DNA of 6,043 nucleotides, from NCBI RefSeq assembly GCF_005518285.1, contig NZ_SJDU01000125.1, positions 1 through 6,043 on the forward strand. The letters are read 5' to 3'. Shown here piece by piece: positions 1 through 5,965 of this stretch; position 1 is the first letter of the stretch; every line of letters begins with the position of its first letter. This DNA comes from Brachyspira catarrhinii. GTDB lineage: Bacteria > Spirochaetota > Brachyspiria > Brachyspirales > Brachyspiraceae. Position numbers and translations under genes: made by a program. The notes below the pieces were generated by a model. It worked only from the letters and a program-made list of their open reading frames with translations. It did no database searches and had not been told where the DNA came from.

Positions 1-1
1 A

Positions 2-1312
2 AACACGATAGCGGCGTCAGAACATACTATAGCTTTAATGCTTGCAATTTCGAGAAATATCGTTCCAGCGTCTCAATCTACAAAAGAAGGAAAATGGAAT
101 AGAGATTCTTTTACGGGAATCGAACTTTTTGGAAAAACTTTGGGAGTAATGGGATTTGGAAGAATCGGAAGAAAAGTCGTAAATATAGCTTTGGCAATAG
201 GAATGAAAGTTATAGTTTACGACCCTTTTGCAAACGAGGAAACGGTTATTAAAAAGGGAGCTTTATACGAAACTTCTTTGGATAATTTTTTGCCAGAGTT
301 GGATTATCTTTCGATTCATATACCGAAAACAGCGGACACGATTAATATAATAAATAAAGAAAATATGAATAAAATGAAAAAAGGAGCTATAATAATCAAC
401 TGTTCGAGAGGCGGATTGGTTAATGAAAACGATTTGAAAGAGGCTTTGGAAAACGGACAAATTTCGGCGGCGGCTATAGATGTTTACGAAAACGAGCCTA
501 AAATCGAAACCTGCCCTTTGATTCATTATAACGGAAACAATATAATTCTTACTCCTCACCTTGGAGCAAGCACTAAAGAAGCGCAAATTAATGTCGCTTT
601 GGATGTCGCCTCCCAAATAAAAAAAGTTCTTTCGGGCGGTTATACCGACTCTGCCGTTAATATTCCTTCGCTTAATCCCGAAAAATTAGAACCCGTTAAA
701 GATTACATGAAAATTTCGGAAAACGCGGGAGAGATTATAGGACAAATATCAAAAGGAAAAATAAAATCTTTTGAAATAACCGCTTACGGAGAGCTTATAA
801 AATTGGATATAGAGCCTTTGGTAGTCGCCGTGTTGAAAGGCGCTTTATCTTCTATATTCCATGATGTTAATTATGTAAACGCTCCATTTTTGGCGAAACA
901 AAGAGGAATTGAAATAAAAATTATAAAATCGGAAGCTCCTTCGAGTTATACGAGTTTGTTAAAAGTAAAGATGATAACCGATATTGAAGAGAATGATGTT
1001 TCGGTTTCTTTAATAGCAAAAAATATTGCAAGAATAGTAAAATTAAACGATTACGATGTCATAATAAAACCAAACGAACATATTCTTATCGTTCCTCATA
1101 TAAATCAACTCGCTATGGTTGCGAAAGTGGCAAACGCTTTATGCGAAGACAATATTAATATAGGCTCGATGAATGTGTCGCAAAATATCAAAGGAAGCGA
1201 TATGTCGATAATGGCTATAGATATCGATTCGGATTTAAGCGAAGAAATGTTGGATAAAATATCGAAAATAGACGGAGTTCATAATCCGAAGTATATCAAA
1301 TTAAATATGTAA
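2..1312 (+). CDS. serA: D-3-phosphoglycerate dehydrogenase, 5'-truncated by the window edge
   Basis: Oxidises 3-phosphoglycerate to 3-phosphohydroxypyruvate with NAD+, the first committed step of L-serine synthesis, in the cytoplasm. The frame is open from base 2 and upstream of the first ATG (38) already reads NTIAASEHTIAL, a conserved family segment, so that ATG is internal. 436 residues are visible; long-form enzymes have about 525-530, so about 90 N-terminal residues are missing. Numbering from base 2: Rossmann loop GFGRIG at 51-56, catalytic Arg136 (NCSRGG), Glu165 (ENEP) and His186 (TPHLGAST). The allosteric substrate-binding domain spans about 215-350 and includes VNAPFLAKQRG (292-302). 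A C-terminal ACT domain spans about 361-436. The usual Pro-Gly of the ACT effector loop is Leu370-Ala371 here, so serine feedback may differ. serB follows after 24 bp, probably in the same operon. Confidence 0.97.
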   Translation, partial: NTIAASEHTIALMLAISRNIVPASQSTKEGKWNRDSFTGIELFGKTLGVMGFGRIGRKVVNIALAIGMKVIVYDPFANEETVIKKGALYETSLDNFLPELDYLSIHIPKTADTINIINKENMNKMKKGAIIINCSRGGLVNENDLKEALENGQISAAAIDVYENEPKIETCPLIHYNGNNIILTPHLGASTKEAQINVALDVASQIKKVLSGGYTDSAVNIPSLNPEKLEPVKDYMKISENAGEIIGQISKGKIKSFEITAYGELIKLDIEPLVVAVLKGALSSIFHDVNYVNAPFLAKQRGIEIKIIKSEAPSSYTSLLKVKMITDIEENDVSVSLIAKNIARIVKLNDYDVIIKPNEHILIVPHINQLAMVAKVANALCEDNINIGSMNVSQNIKGSDMSIMAIDIDSDLSEEMLDKISKIDGVHNPKYIKLNM

Positions 1313-1336
1313 TTAATTTGAGGAATTTATTTTTAA

Positions 1337-1957
1337 ATGAAATTAGCAGTTTTTGATTTTGACTCCACGCTTATGGACGGAGAAACTTTAGACATAATAG
1401 CGAAAGAAACCGATTATTACGAAAAAATAAAAGAAATCACAGAAAAAGGCATGAAAGGAGAATTGGATTTTTTTGAAAGTTTAACTTATCGCGTCAATTT
1501 GCTTGAAGGAATGAAATTAAAAAAAGTAAACGAAATATGCGCATCTCTTCCGATTATGAATGGAGCGAAAGAAACGATTGAAGAATTGAAAAAAAAAGAT
1601 TATAAATGCGTTTGTTTTTCTGGAGGATTCAAAAACGCCACTTCGATATTCGTTCAAAAATTAAAATTGGACGGAGAATTTTCAAATATATTCCATACAA
1701 ATAATAATATATTAACGGGAAAAGTAGGAGGCGAGATGATGTTTGCAGACAGCAAGGGAAATATGCTTTTAGCCTTGCAAAAATTACTCAATATTTCAAG
1801 CGATGACACTCTCGTAGTCGGAGACGGAGCGAACGATTTGAGCATGTTTAAATATGCGAAAAATAGAGTCGCTTTTTGCTCGAAAGAAATTCTAAAAAAA
1901 GAAGCGAATATAATAATAGACGAAAAAGATTTAAGACTTATATTAGATAAATTATAA
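1337..1957 (+). CDS. serB: Phosphoserine phosphatase (HAD superfamily)
   Basis: Hydrolyses O-phospho-L-serine to L-serine, the last step of the pathway begun by the upstream serA. The 206-residue protein carries all HAD motifs: I, DFDST with nucleophile Asp7 and acid/base Asp9; II, Ser95 in CFSGG; III, Lys140 in ADSKGN; IV, GDGANDLSM with Asp163 and Asp167. Glu16 and Arg52 sit where the cap-domain substrate-binding residues of Methanocaldococcus jannaschii phosphoserine phosphatase lie; every key residue shows the same offset of four from that enzyme as I recall its numbering. There is no N-terminal ACT-like extension, so this is the short, single-domain form. A GAGG at 1320-1323 precedes the ATG by 13 nt, rather far. 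The gene lies 24 bp after serA and converges on jag, with a hairpin between them. Confidence 0.95.
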   Translation: MKLAVFDFDSTLMDGETLDIIAKETDYYEKIKEITEKGMKGELDFFESLTYRVNLLEGMKLKKVNEICASLPIMNGAKETIEELKKKDYKCVCFSGGFKNATSIFVQKLKLDGEFSNIFHTNNNILTGKVGGEMMFADSKGNMLLALQKLLNISSDDTLVVGDGANDLSMFKYAKNRVAFCSKEILKKEANIIIDEKDLRLILDKL

Positions 1958-1988
1958 TATATAAACCATAATAATAAATAAAATTTAA

Positions 1989-2033
1989 CCCGCAATAAAT
2001 TTTTTAACATTTGATTATTAAATCTATCGCGGG
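1989..2033 (-). terminator. Rho-independent terminator between convergent serB and jag
   Basis: The arms 1989-2002 and 2020-2033 form a hairpin with a CCCGC/GCGGG base. Read as leftward (-) RNA, all 14 positions pair, two of them as G-U wobbles, and two mismatches further in are followed by a few more A-U pairs. The leftward transcript then continues into a U-rich tract (1971-1988). It begins 19 bp after the jag stop, so it most likely ends the rpmH-jag operon. Read as rightward RNA the wobbles become A-C mismatches and only a short U run follows, so it would serve serB less well, though bidirectional use is possible. Confidence 0.8.
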
Positions 2034-2052
2034 CTTTATGAAAAATAATAAA

Positions 2053-2766
2053 CTACTTATTTCTATAATACGGTTTATACGAATTTCTGTTTCGATTATT
2101 ATTGTTATTATATCTTCTGTTATTGTATCCGCCGTTTTTAGAAAATACTTTTACTCTTCTGTATGGAGGCTCGCCATCGCTTTTCGTTTCGACATCCTTA
2201 TCGTTTTGCAACTCCAAATGTATTATTCTTCTTTCGTAAGGAGACATAGGTTCTAATACCACCGCTCTCCTCGTCTTTTTTGCCTGCTGAGCCGCTTGAC
2301 GCGCAATATGTTTTAAGGTTTCCTCTCTTCTCTCTCTATATCCGTCAATATCGAGTATTACATGTCTTTCTTCGTCTTCTCCGAAATGTTTGGAAGCGAT
2401 TAAAGAAACCAAAAACTGCAAAGCCTCTAAAGTGGAGCCTTTTTTTCCTATGAGAACTCCCGAGTCTTCCGTAGAAACATTTATATATATTCTGCTTCCG
2501 CTTTCTTCTTTCGCCGTAACTTCGGCGGTTATTCCCATATACTTCAATATGTCCGAAACTATAGATTTGAATTCTCCGAGATTTTCCGATATTTCTTCAT
2601 AATAAACTCTGATAACCGTAGGAGTTTCTTCGCCTATTCCGAATAAATTTCTTTTTCCTTTTTCCACAACCTCGATTCTAACTTGCTCTTCCGTAAGATT
2701 TAACTCTTCCAGCGCTTTGCTTATAGCGTCTTTTTCCGATTTGCCGCTAAATTCTTTTACTAACAT
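2053..2766 (-). CDS. jag: Jag/KhpB (SpoIIIJ-associated) RNA-binding protein
   Basis: A cytoplasmic single-stranded RNA-binding protein of the Jag/KhpB/EloR family, usually encoded beside yidC; in Gram-positive bacteria members bind many transcripts and affect cell elongation and division. The 237 residues give the full order: Jag_N domain at about 1-57 (KGKRNLFGIG at 36-45), type II KH domain at about 70-142 with the GKKG loop at 107-110, and R3H domain at about 143-208 with EPMSPYERRIIH (Arg179 to His183). The last 26 residues are an Asn/Arg/Tyr-rich, probably disordered tail (from 212), an addition to the standard domains. Start choice is firm: AGGAGGG at 2773-2779 lies 6 nt before the ATG. 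It is the last gene of the operon, 35 bp after yidC, and a terminator follows. Confidence 0.95.
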   Translation of the reverse strand: MLVKEFSGKSEKDAISKALEELNLTEEQVRIEVVEKGKRNLFGIGEETPTVIRVYYEEISENLGEFKSIVSDILKYMGITAEVTAKEESGSRIYINVSTEDSGVLIGKKGSTLEALQFLVSLIASKHFGEDEERHVILDIDGYRERREETLKHIARQAAQQAKKTRRAVVLEPMSPYERRIIHLELQNDKDVETKSDGEPPYRRVKVFSKNGGYNNRRYNNNNNRNRNSYKPYYRNK

Positions 2767-2801
2767 TTTTTGCCCTCCTATAAATAATTAATTTAATTTT
2801 T

Positions 2802-4703
2802 TTATTTTCTTTTTTTATTATTTGCATTTCTATTATTTTTTAATTTTTTTTGTTTATTTTTTGTTTTGCCCGATTTATTTTCTTCTTCAATATTATTATC
2901 TTCGTTTTTATTTAATAATTTTGCCGTTATAAATTGTTGAGCGACTCCGAATACATTTTGCGCTGTCCAATATAACGCGAGTCCGCTTGCAAAATTATAG
3001 AATAGAACAAGCATCATAAGAGGAAATATCGTGGACATCATTTTCATTTGAGTCGCAGCCGAACCCGAAGTTCCCGCGCTTGAAGAAGGCTGAAGTTTCA
3101 TACTTAAATAGCTCGTTATCGCCATAAGTATCGGAAACAAATTAAAATTAAGCCCTCCCAAAATTGGAACTCCCATAGGAAACACAAACAATTTATCGGG
3201 CGAAGACAAATCCGTTATCCATAAAAAAGGCGTATTCCTTAATTCCACCATCGACTGCATCAAATAGAAAAAAGCTATAAGCAGAGGAAAAGGCAAAAGC
3301 ATAGGCAAACATCCGCCCAGAGGATTAATTTTCTCTTTCTTATATATCGCCATAATTTCCGCGTTCAATTTTTCTGGATTATCTTTATACTGCTCTCTTA
3401 TTCTCTCTATTTTAGGATTAACAAGCTGCATTCTTCTCATCGATTTATAAGAAGCATGATTTAGAGGATAAGTTATTATTTTAAATAAAAGCGTAAATAA
3501 TATTATCGCCCAAGCGTAATTTTTAGTGATATTATATAAGCCGTTTAGCATAATATCCAAAATATATGTCAAAGGTCTTAAATTAAGTCCCAAAAAAGAT
3601 TCCTGAAAAATAGATTCGTAAGATTCTTCGAGATAATATTTTGCAAATAAACCTCTCACTTTAGGTCCCATATAAATCGAATAATTATCGGTAATCGAAC
3701 TTCCCGCGTTAATATTATGTTTTGTAAGCAGATTTGCCAAATGAAAATCGTTTCTGTATTCGTTTGTAGTTGGACGAGAGAAAGTCATCGTTTCAAAAGT
3801 TATATTCGATTGAGGCGGACTCGATATAATAGCAAAATATCTATTGTTTAAGGCAACCCATTTATCTTCGCCTTCGTAAATATTATATCTCATAGCGTTG
3901 GTTTTAGAGCCTCTCGAACCAAATATTCTTGAAATTATATTTTCTTTCGTTATATCGCCCGTGAGCAAAATTCTCGATTTTCCGTTTCCTCTTATAAGAT
4001 ATTGCGCTCTTGTAGAATCTTCTCGCACGGAATTTCTATCCGTTCTGTAAGGTCCGATTCCCGTTCCCAAAAAATAGGAATAATACATTGACAAATTTTT
4101 ATCGCCAATATTTTCGATTGTCACGCTGTTTTTTAATTGATAAGGGTCTTCTCCAAACGCAAAACTTTTCTTTATTCTAACGGGAACATTTTCTATAACC
4201 GCATCGGCGATATAATTTATAGTTTCATTGTTAGTTTCGATTATATTATAATTTAGATTTTCTGGGACGGCTATCGAATTTGAAAGATTTTGAAAAGTTA
4301 AAGTAAAAGGATAAATGCCGTTATAAACCTGCCCGACCATATCGACTATTTCGTTTGTGGCGTTTTTAGGAATATCCTGTTTATAATAATTTTTCAATTC
4401 GTAGGAATATAAAGCGCCGTTTCTTAATTTCGCTATAACATATTCGTTTTCTAAAATTTGAATTTCATTATTTAAATCGTTAGTATCGCTATAATCTATT
4501 TTTTGCATACTTGAAGTGTTTAGCGTTATGTTTATATTTTCTTCATTTTCATTATTATTGGTTTCGTTTAATGTCAATGCATTATTCGTATCGGCATTTT
4601 GAGAATTTGTCGGTCTCATAAACCTCGATTGATAAAACATATATATAAACAATATTATAGCGGAAAGCCCAATCGCTATAGCCATTCTTTTTCCATCGCT
4701 CAT
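2802..4703 (-). CDS. yidC: Membrane protein insertase YidC (Oxa1 family, long diderm form)
   Basis: Inserts and folds inner-membrane proteins, alone or with SecYEG. 633 residues. An N-terminal transmembrane anchor (about 7-25) leads to a large periplasmic domain (about 30-345, Asn-rich linker at 30-65; conserved WVALNNRYFA at 282-291 and YMGPKVRGLF at 344-353). The insertase core has hydrophobic segments at about 396-413, 463-486, 519-535 and 554-592. The cytoplasmic hairpin between the first two core segments contains NPLGGCLPMLL (460-470), a family signature. The positively charged groove residue, Arg366 in E. coli, is Lys408 here. The C-terminus (610-633) has 12 Lys/Arg in 24 residues and no acidic residue, resembling ribosome-binding tails of Oxa1 and some extended YidC proteins. 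The ATG follows an AGGAG (4719-4723) by 15 nt; an in-frame stop three codons upstream excludes a longer start. Confidence 0.97.
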   Translation of the reverse strand: MSDGKRMAIAIGLSAIILFIYMFYQSRFMRPTNSQNADTNNALTLNETNNNENEENINITLNTSSMQKIDYSDTNDLNNEIQILENEYVIAKLRNGALYSYELKNYYKQDIPKNATNEIVDMVGQVYNGIYPFTLTFQNLSNSIAVPENLNYNIIETNNETINYIADAVIENVPVRIKKSFAFGEDPYQLKNSVTIENIGDKNLSMYYSYFLGTGIGPYRTDRNSVREDSTRAQYLIRGNGKSRILLTGDITKENIISRIFGSRGSKTNAMRYNIYEGEDKWVALNNRYFAIISSPPQSNITFETMTFSRPTTNEYRNDFHLANLLTKHNINAGSSITDNYSIYMGPKVRGLFAKYYLEESYESIFQESFLGLNLRPLTYILDIMLNGLYNITKNYAWAIILFTLLFKIITYPLNHASYKSMRRMQLVNPKIERIREQYKDNPEKLNAEIMAIYKKEKINPLGGCLPMLLPFPLLIAFFYLMQSMVELRNTPFLWITDLSSPDKLFVFPMGVPILGGLNFNLFPILMAITSYLSMKLQPSSSAGTSGSAATQMKMMSTIFPLMMLVLFYNFASGLALYWTAQNVFGVAQQFITAKLLNKNEDNNIEEENKSGKTKNKQKKLKNNRNANNKKRK

Positions 4704-4797
4704 AAATCTTTACTTAATCTCCTAAATCTTCAATAATCTTAAATTAAACTAAATCAAAAATCCTAGATTAAAAATAAACCCGCGCTTACTTAAAAAA

Positions 4798-5010
4798 TCA
4801 AGGAACGGGGTCGTATATTTTTTTCGCCAAAGGATTGCATCTAATCACTCTCAATATTGCAAGAAAGCTTCCCTTAAAAACTCCGTATTTCATAACCGAC
4901 TGTTTAGCATATTCGGAACATGAAGGAATATATCTGCAAGAAGGTTTCAAATAAGGCGATATTGATTTTTGATATAAAAAAATTAAAAATAAAATTACTT
5001 TTTTAAGCAT
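4798..5010 (-). CDS. yidD: Membrane protein insertion efficiency factor YidD
   Basis: A small inner-membrane-associated protein that assists YidC/Sec-dependent insertion; its exact mechanism is not settled. The 70 residues are the usual length and carry the family hallmarks in order: an amphipathic/hydrophobic N-terminal helix (1-13), YQKSISP (13-19), SCRYIPSCSEYA (24-35) with Cys25 and Cys31, KYGVFKG (41-47), RVIRCNP (54-60) with Cys58, and the C-terminal YDPVP (66-70). The gene starts 9 bp after the rnpA stop, and its Shine-Dalgarno overlaps that stop, so translation is probably coupled to rnpA. A 94-bp gap separates it from yidC, longer than the other gaps in the operon; I see no convincing hairpin or promoter there. 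Confidence 0.96.
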   Translation of the reverse strand: MLKKVILFLIFLYQKSISPYLKPSCRYIPSCSEYAKQSVMKYGVFKGSFLAILRVIRCNPLAKKIYDPVP

Positions 5011-5017
5011 TATTAAA

Positions 5018-5021
5018 CCTC
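5018..5021 (-). promoter_or_regulatory. yidD Shine-Dalgarno overlapping the rnpA stop codon
   Basis: Leftward, the rnpA stop TGA (5022-5020) is followed at once by GG, so GAGG at 5021-5018 serves as ribosome binding site 7 nt before the yidD ATG. A ribosome ending rnpA would sit on this site, which suggests translational coupling. That coupling is inferred from layout. Confidence 0.7.
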
Positions 5022-5361
5022 ATTCAAATTTCTTAAACAATTCCAACAAATCCTTTTTGCAATCTTCAAACGAACGGCTGTTTTTTCTCTTTACTATAAT
5101 AAAATAATCGTAGCCTTTTGGAATTTTGCTTTTTTCCGTTCGGTATATTTCCCGCACGATTCTTTTTTCTCTGTTTCGACTTACCGCGCTCGATTTATTT
5201 CTTTTCATGCTAACGGCAAATCTCGAATAAGGACGATTATTTTTTAGTCCCAATATCGTATAAGAGTAATTAATTGATTTTATTAAATCGGCTCTATTTT
5301 CAAAAAAAGCGATTATATCGTTTCTTTTTTTAAGTCTTTCCTTATAATATATTTTTGCCAA
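5020..5361 (-). CDS. rnpA: Ribonuclease P protein component
   Basis: Protein subunit of RNase P; it helps the catalytic RNA bind and cleave the 5' leader of precursor tRNAs. The 113-residue length is normal. Family features are YKERLKKRND near the N-terminus (6-15), the beta strand YSRFAVSMK (45-53), and the RNA-binding 'RNR' helix AVSRNREKRIVRE (59-71), followed by GYDYFIIVKR (83-92). The start is uncertain: position 5361 is TTG, not ATG, with only a weak GGAAG (5374-5378) 12 nt upstream. The next in-frame ATG (residue 52) is too late, and no ATG or GTG lies between the TTG and the upstream in-frame stop, which is the rpmH stop codon itself. TTG fits best because the family N-terminal motif follows within six residues. 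It lies 69 bp after rpmH, in the same frame. Confidence 0.93.
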   Translation of the reverse strand: MAKIYYKERLKKRNDIIAFFENRADLIKSINYSYTILGLKNNRPYSRFAVSMKRNKSSAVSRNREKRIVREIYRTEKSKIPKGYDYFIIVKRKNSRSFEDCKKDLLELFKKFE

Positions 5362-5430
5362 AACTATAAAATACTTCCGATTATTAACAAAATTCCAAAA
5401 ACATCCGCAAATAATTTTTACTCGATTAAA

Positions 5431-5574
5431 TTATTCGTCCGCCGCAGTCAATCTATATCTGCCTTTTCTTCTTCTTCGTTTTAAAATATCTCGTCCATGT
5501 TTCGTAGCCATTCGTTTAAAAAAACCAAATTTCCTCGCTCGGCGTAACTTACTTGGCTGATAAGTTCGTTTCAT
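5431..5574 (-). CDS. rpmH: 50S ribosomal protein L34
   Basis: L34 is a small, highly basic protein of the large ribosomal subunit that binds 23S rRNA. Reading leftward from ATG at 5574 gives 47 codons and a TAA at 5433-5431. The protein starts [18 protein letters not shown], contains [20 protein letters not shown], and ends YRLTAADE, matching the family almost along its whole length. AAAGGAG at 5580-5586 lies 5 nt before the ATG, an excellent ribosome binding site. It is the first gene of the rpmH-rnpA-yidD-yidC-jag cluster, and candidate promoters lie upstream. dnaA, often found divergently beside rpmH, is not seen in the remaining 470 bp. Confidence 0.97.
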   Translation of the reverse strand: MKRTYQPSKLRRARKFGFFKRMATKHGRDILKRRRRKGRYRLTAADE

Positions 5575-5622
5575 TTTTACTCCTTTGTTTTATTTACCTT
5601 TTATAAATTATTTTTTATTTTC

Positions 5623-5651
5623 GTTATAATTGATTAAAAATTAAAAAACAA
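5623..5651 (-). promoter_or_regulatory. Candidate proximal promoter of the rpmH operon
   Basis: Leftward, TTGTTT (5651-5646) and TATAAC (5628-5623) are separated by 17 nt. The -10 matches consensus at five of six bases, the -35 at only three. It would give a leader of about 40 nt before the rpmH ATG. In DNA this AT-rich such matches arise easily by chance. Confidence 0.35.
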
Positions 5652-5681
5652 AATCAATATTCTTTATTCATATTTTATTTG

Positions 5682-5710
5682 AATTTACATTATATTAAAA
5701 AATTTGTCAA
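5682..5710 (-). promoter_or_regulatory. Candidate distal sigma-70-type promoter of the rpmH operon
   Basis: Leftward, a perfect -35 TTGACA (5710-5705) is followed after 17 nt by TAAATT (5687-5682), which matches the -10 consensus at four of six bases. The leader would be about 100 nt. The perfect -35 makes this the stronger candidate, although the -10 is modest. Confidence 0.5.
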
Positions 5711-5723
5711 TATTAAAAAACGG

Positions 5724-5761
5724 AAAATGCAATTTCACTCTGTTGTAATGACTTGCATTTT
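5724..5761. repeat. Perfect 9-bp inverted repeat with 20-nt loop
   Basis: AAAATGCAA at 5724-5732 is exactly complementary to TTGCATTTT at 5753-5761. Rightward, the second arm runs into more T residues; leftward it is followed by CCG and six T. Either reading resembles a weak AT-rich terminator, but only two of the nine pairs are G-C. It begins 14 bp upstream of the distal rpmH -35, so it could also be an operator or could end a leftward transcript arriving from beyond the window. Confidence 0.45.
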
Positions 5762-5825
5762 TATTATCTATCAGAAGTATACCTGCGAAAACGAATATTT
5801 AGAAAATCTGCGACTTGCCAACTGT

Positions 5826-5863
5826 GGATTGCTTCTATTTACAAAATAAGTCTCACAATGACG
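5826..5863. repeat. Stretch resembling a degenerate dispersed intergenic repeat
   Basis: The ends read GGATTGCTTC (5826-5835) and CTCACAATGACG (5852-5863). From memory this resembles a family of short palindromic intergenic repeats, found in many bacterial genomes, that have GGATTGCTTC at one end and CTCGCAATGACG at the other. The middle here does not fit the usual palindromic core, so if related it is decayed. The likeness is recalled, not computed. Confidence 0.35.
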
Positions 5864-5904
5864 ATTTTTAATTTTTTAACGATAAAAAATTTTTGATTAA
5901 ACTA

Positions 5905-5933
5905 TTGACATATTTTTTAATTTATGTTATATT
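5905..5933 (+). promoter_or_regulatory. Near-consensus rightward sigma-70-type promoter
   Basis: TTGACA at 5905-5910 is a perfect -35. After exactly 17 nt comes TATATT (5928-5933), five of six matches to TATAAT. Transcription would begin near 5940 and run rightward into the short open frame at 5966. This is the best promoter match in the window. Confidence 0.65.
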
Positions 5934-5965
5934 TTACTTAAATTAATTAATTAAAGTTAATTATT

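Larger units (their letters stand above)
5575..5965. other. AT-rich intergenic region upstream of the rpmH operon
   Basis: About 390 bp in which I find no convincing gene on either strand. It holds two candidate leftward promoters for rpmH, a perfect 9-bp inverted repeat, a stretch resembling a degenerate dispersed repeat, and a near-consensus rightward promoter near its right edge. It is a transcription-divergence region. I see no tRNA, no riboswitch-like fold and no cluster of DnaA boxes. Confidence 0.7.

Noticed and set aside
38..40. ATG as the start of serA
   Set aside because: The frame is open upstream and the preceding codons encode conserved family residues (NTIAASEHTIAL), so this Met is internal.
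263..616. Open frame of 117 codons on the - strand within serA
   Set aside because: A shadow of the strongly conserved serA catalytic domain, with no ribosome binding site or family signature seen.
1654..2010. Open frame of 118 codons on the - strand across the serB 3' end
   Set aside because: Opposite to serB, which has all HAD motifs; the frame also starts inside the terminator hairpin and has low-complexity Phe/Ser content.
2011..2256. Open frame of 81 codons on the + strand
   Set aside because: It overlaps the terminator and the 3' end of jag on the opposite strand; the jag family match is clear and this frame has no recognisable features.
2390..2602. Open frame of 70 codons on the + strand inside jag
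   Set aside because: Antisense shadow of the KH domain coding region.
4704..4797. 94-bp gap between yidD and yidC as a site for a terminator or internal promoter
   Set aside because: The partly symmetrical AATCCTAGATT and scattered AT-rich hexamers do not make a convincing hairpin or a correctly spaced promoter.
5823..5831. TGTGGATTG, similar to a DnaA box (TGTGGATAA), in the AT-rich region beside rpmH where oriC often lies
   Set aside because: Only one site with two mismatches, no cluster of boxes and no dnaA gene in view; not enough to call an origin.
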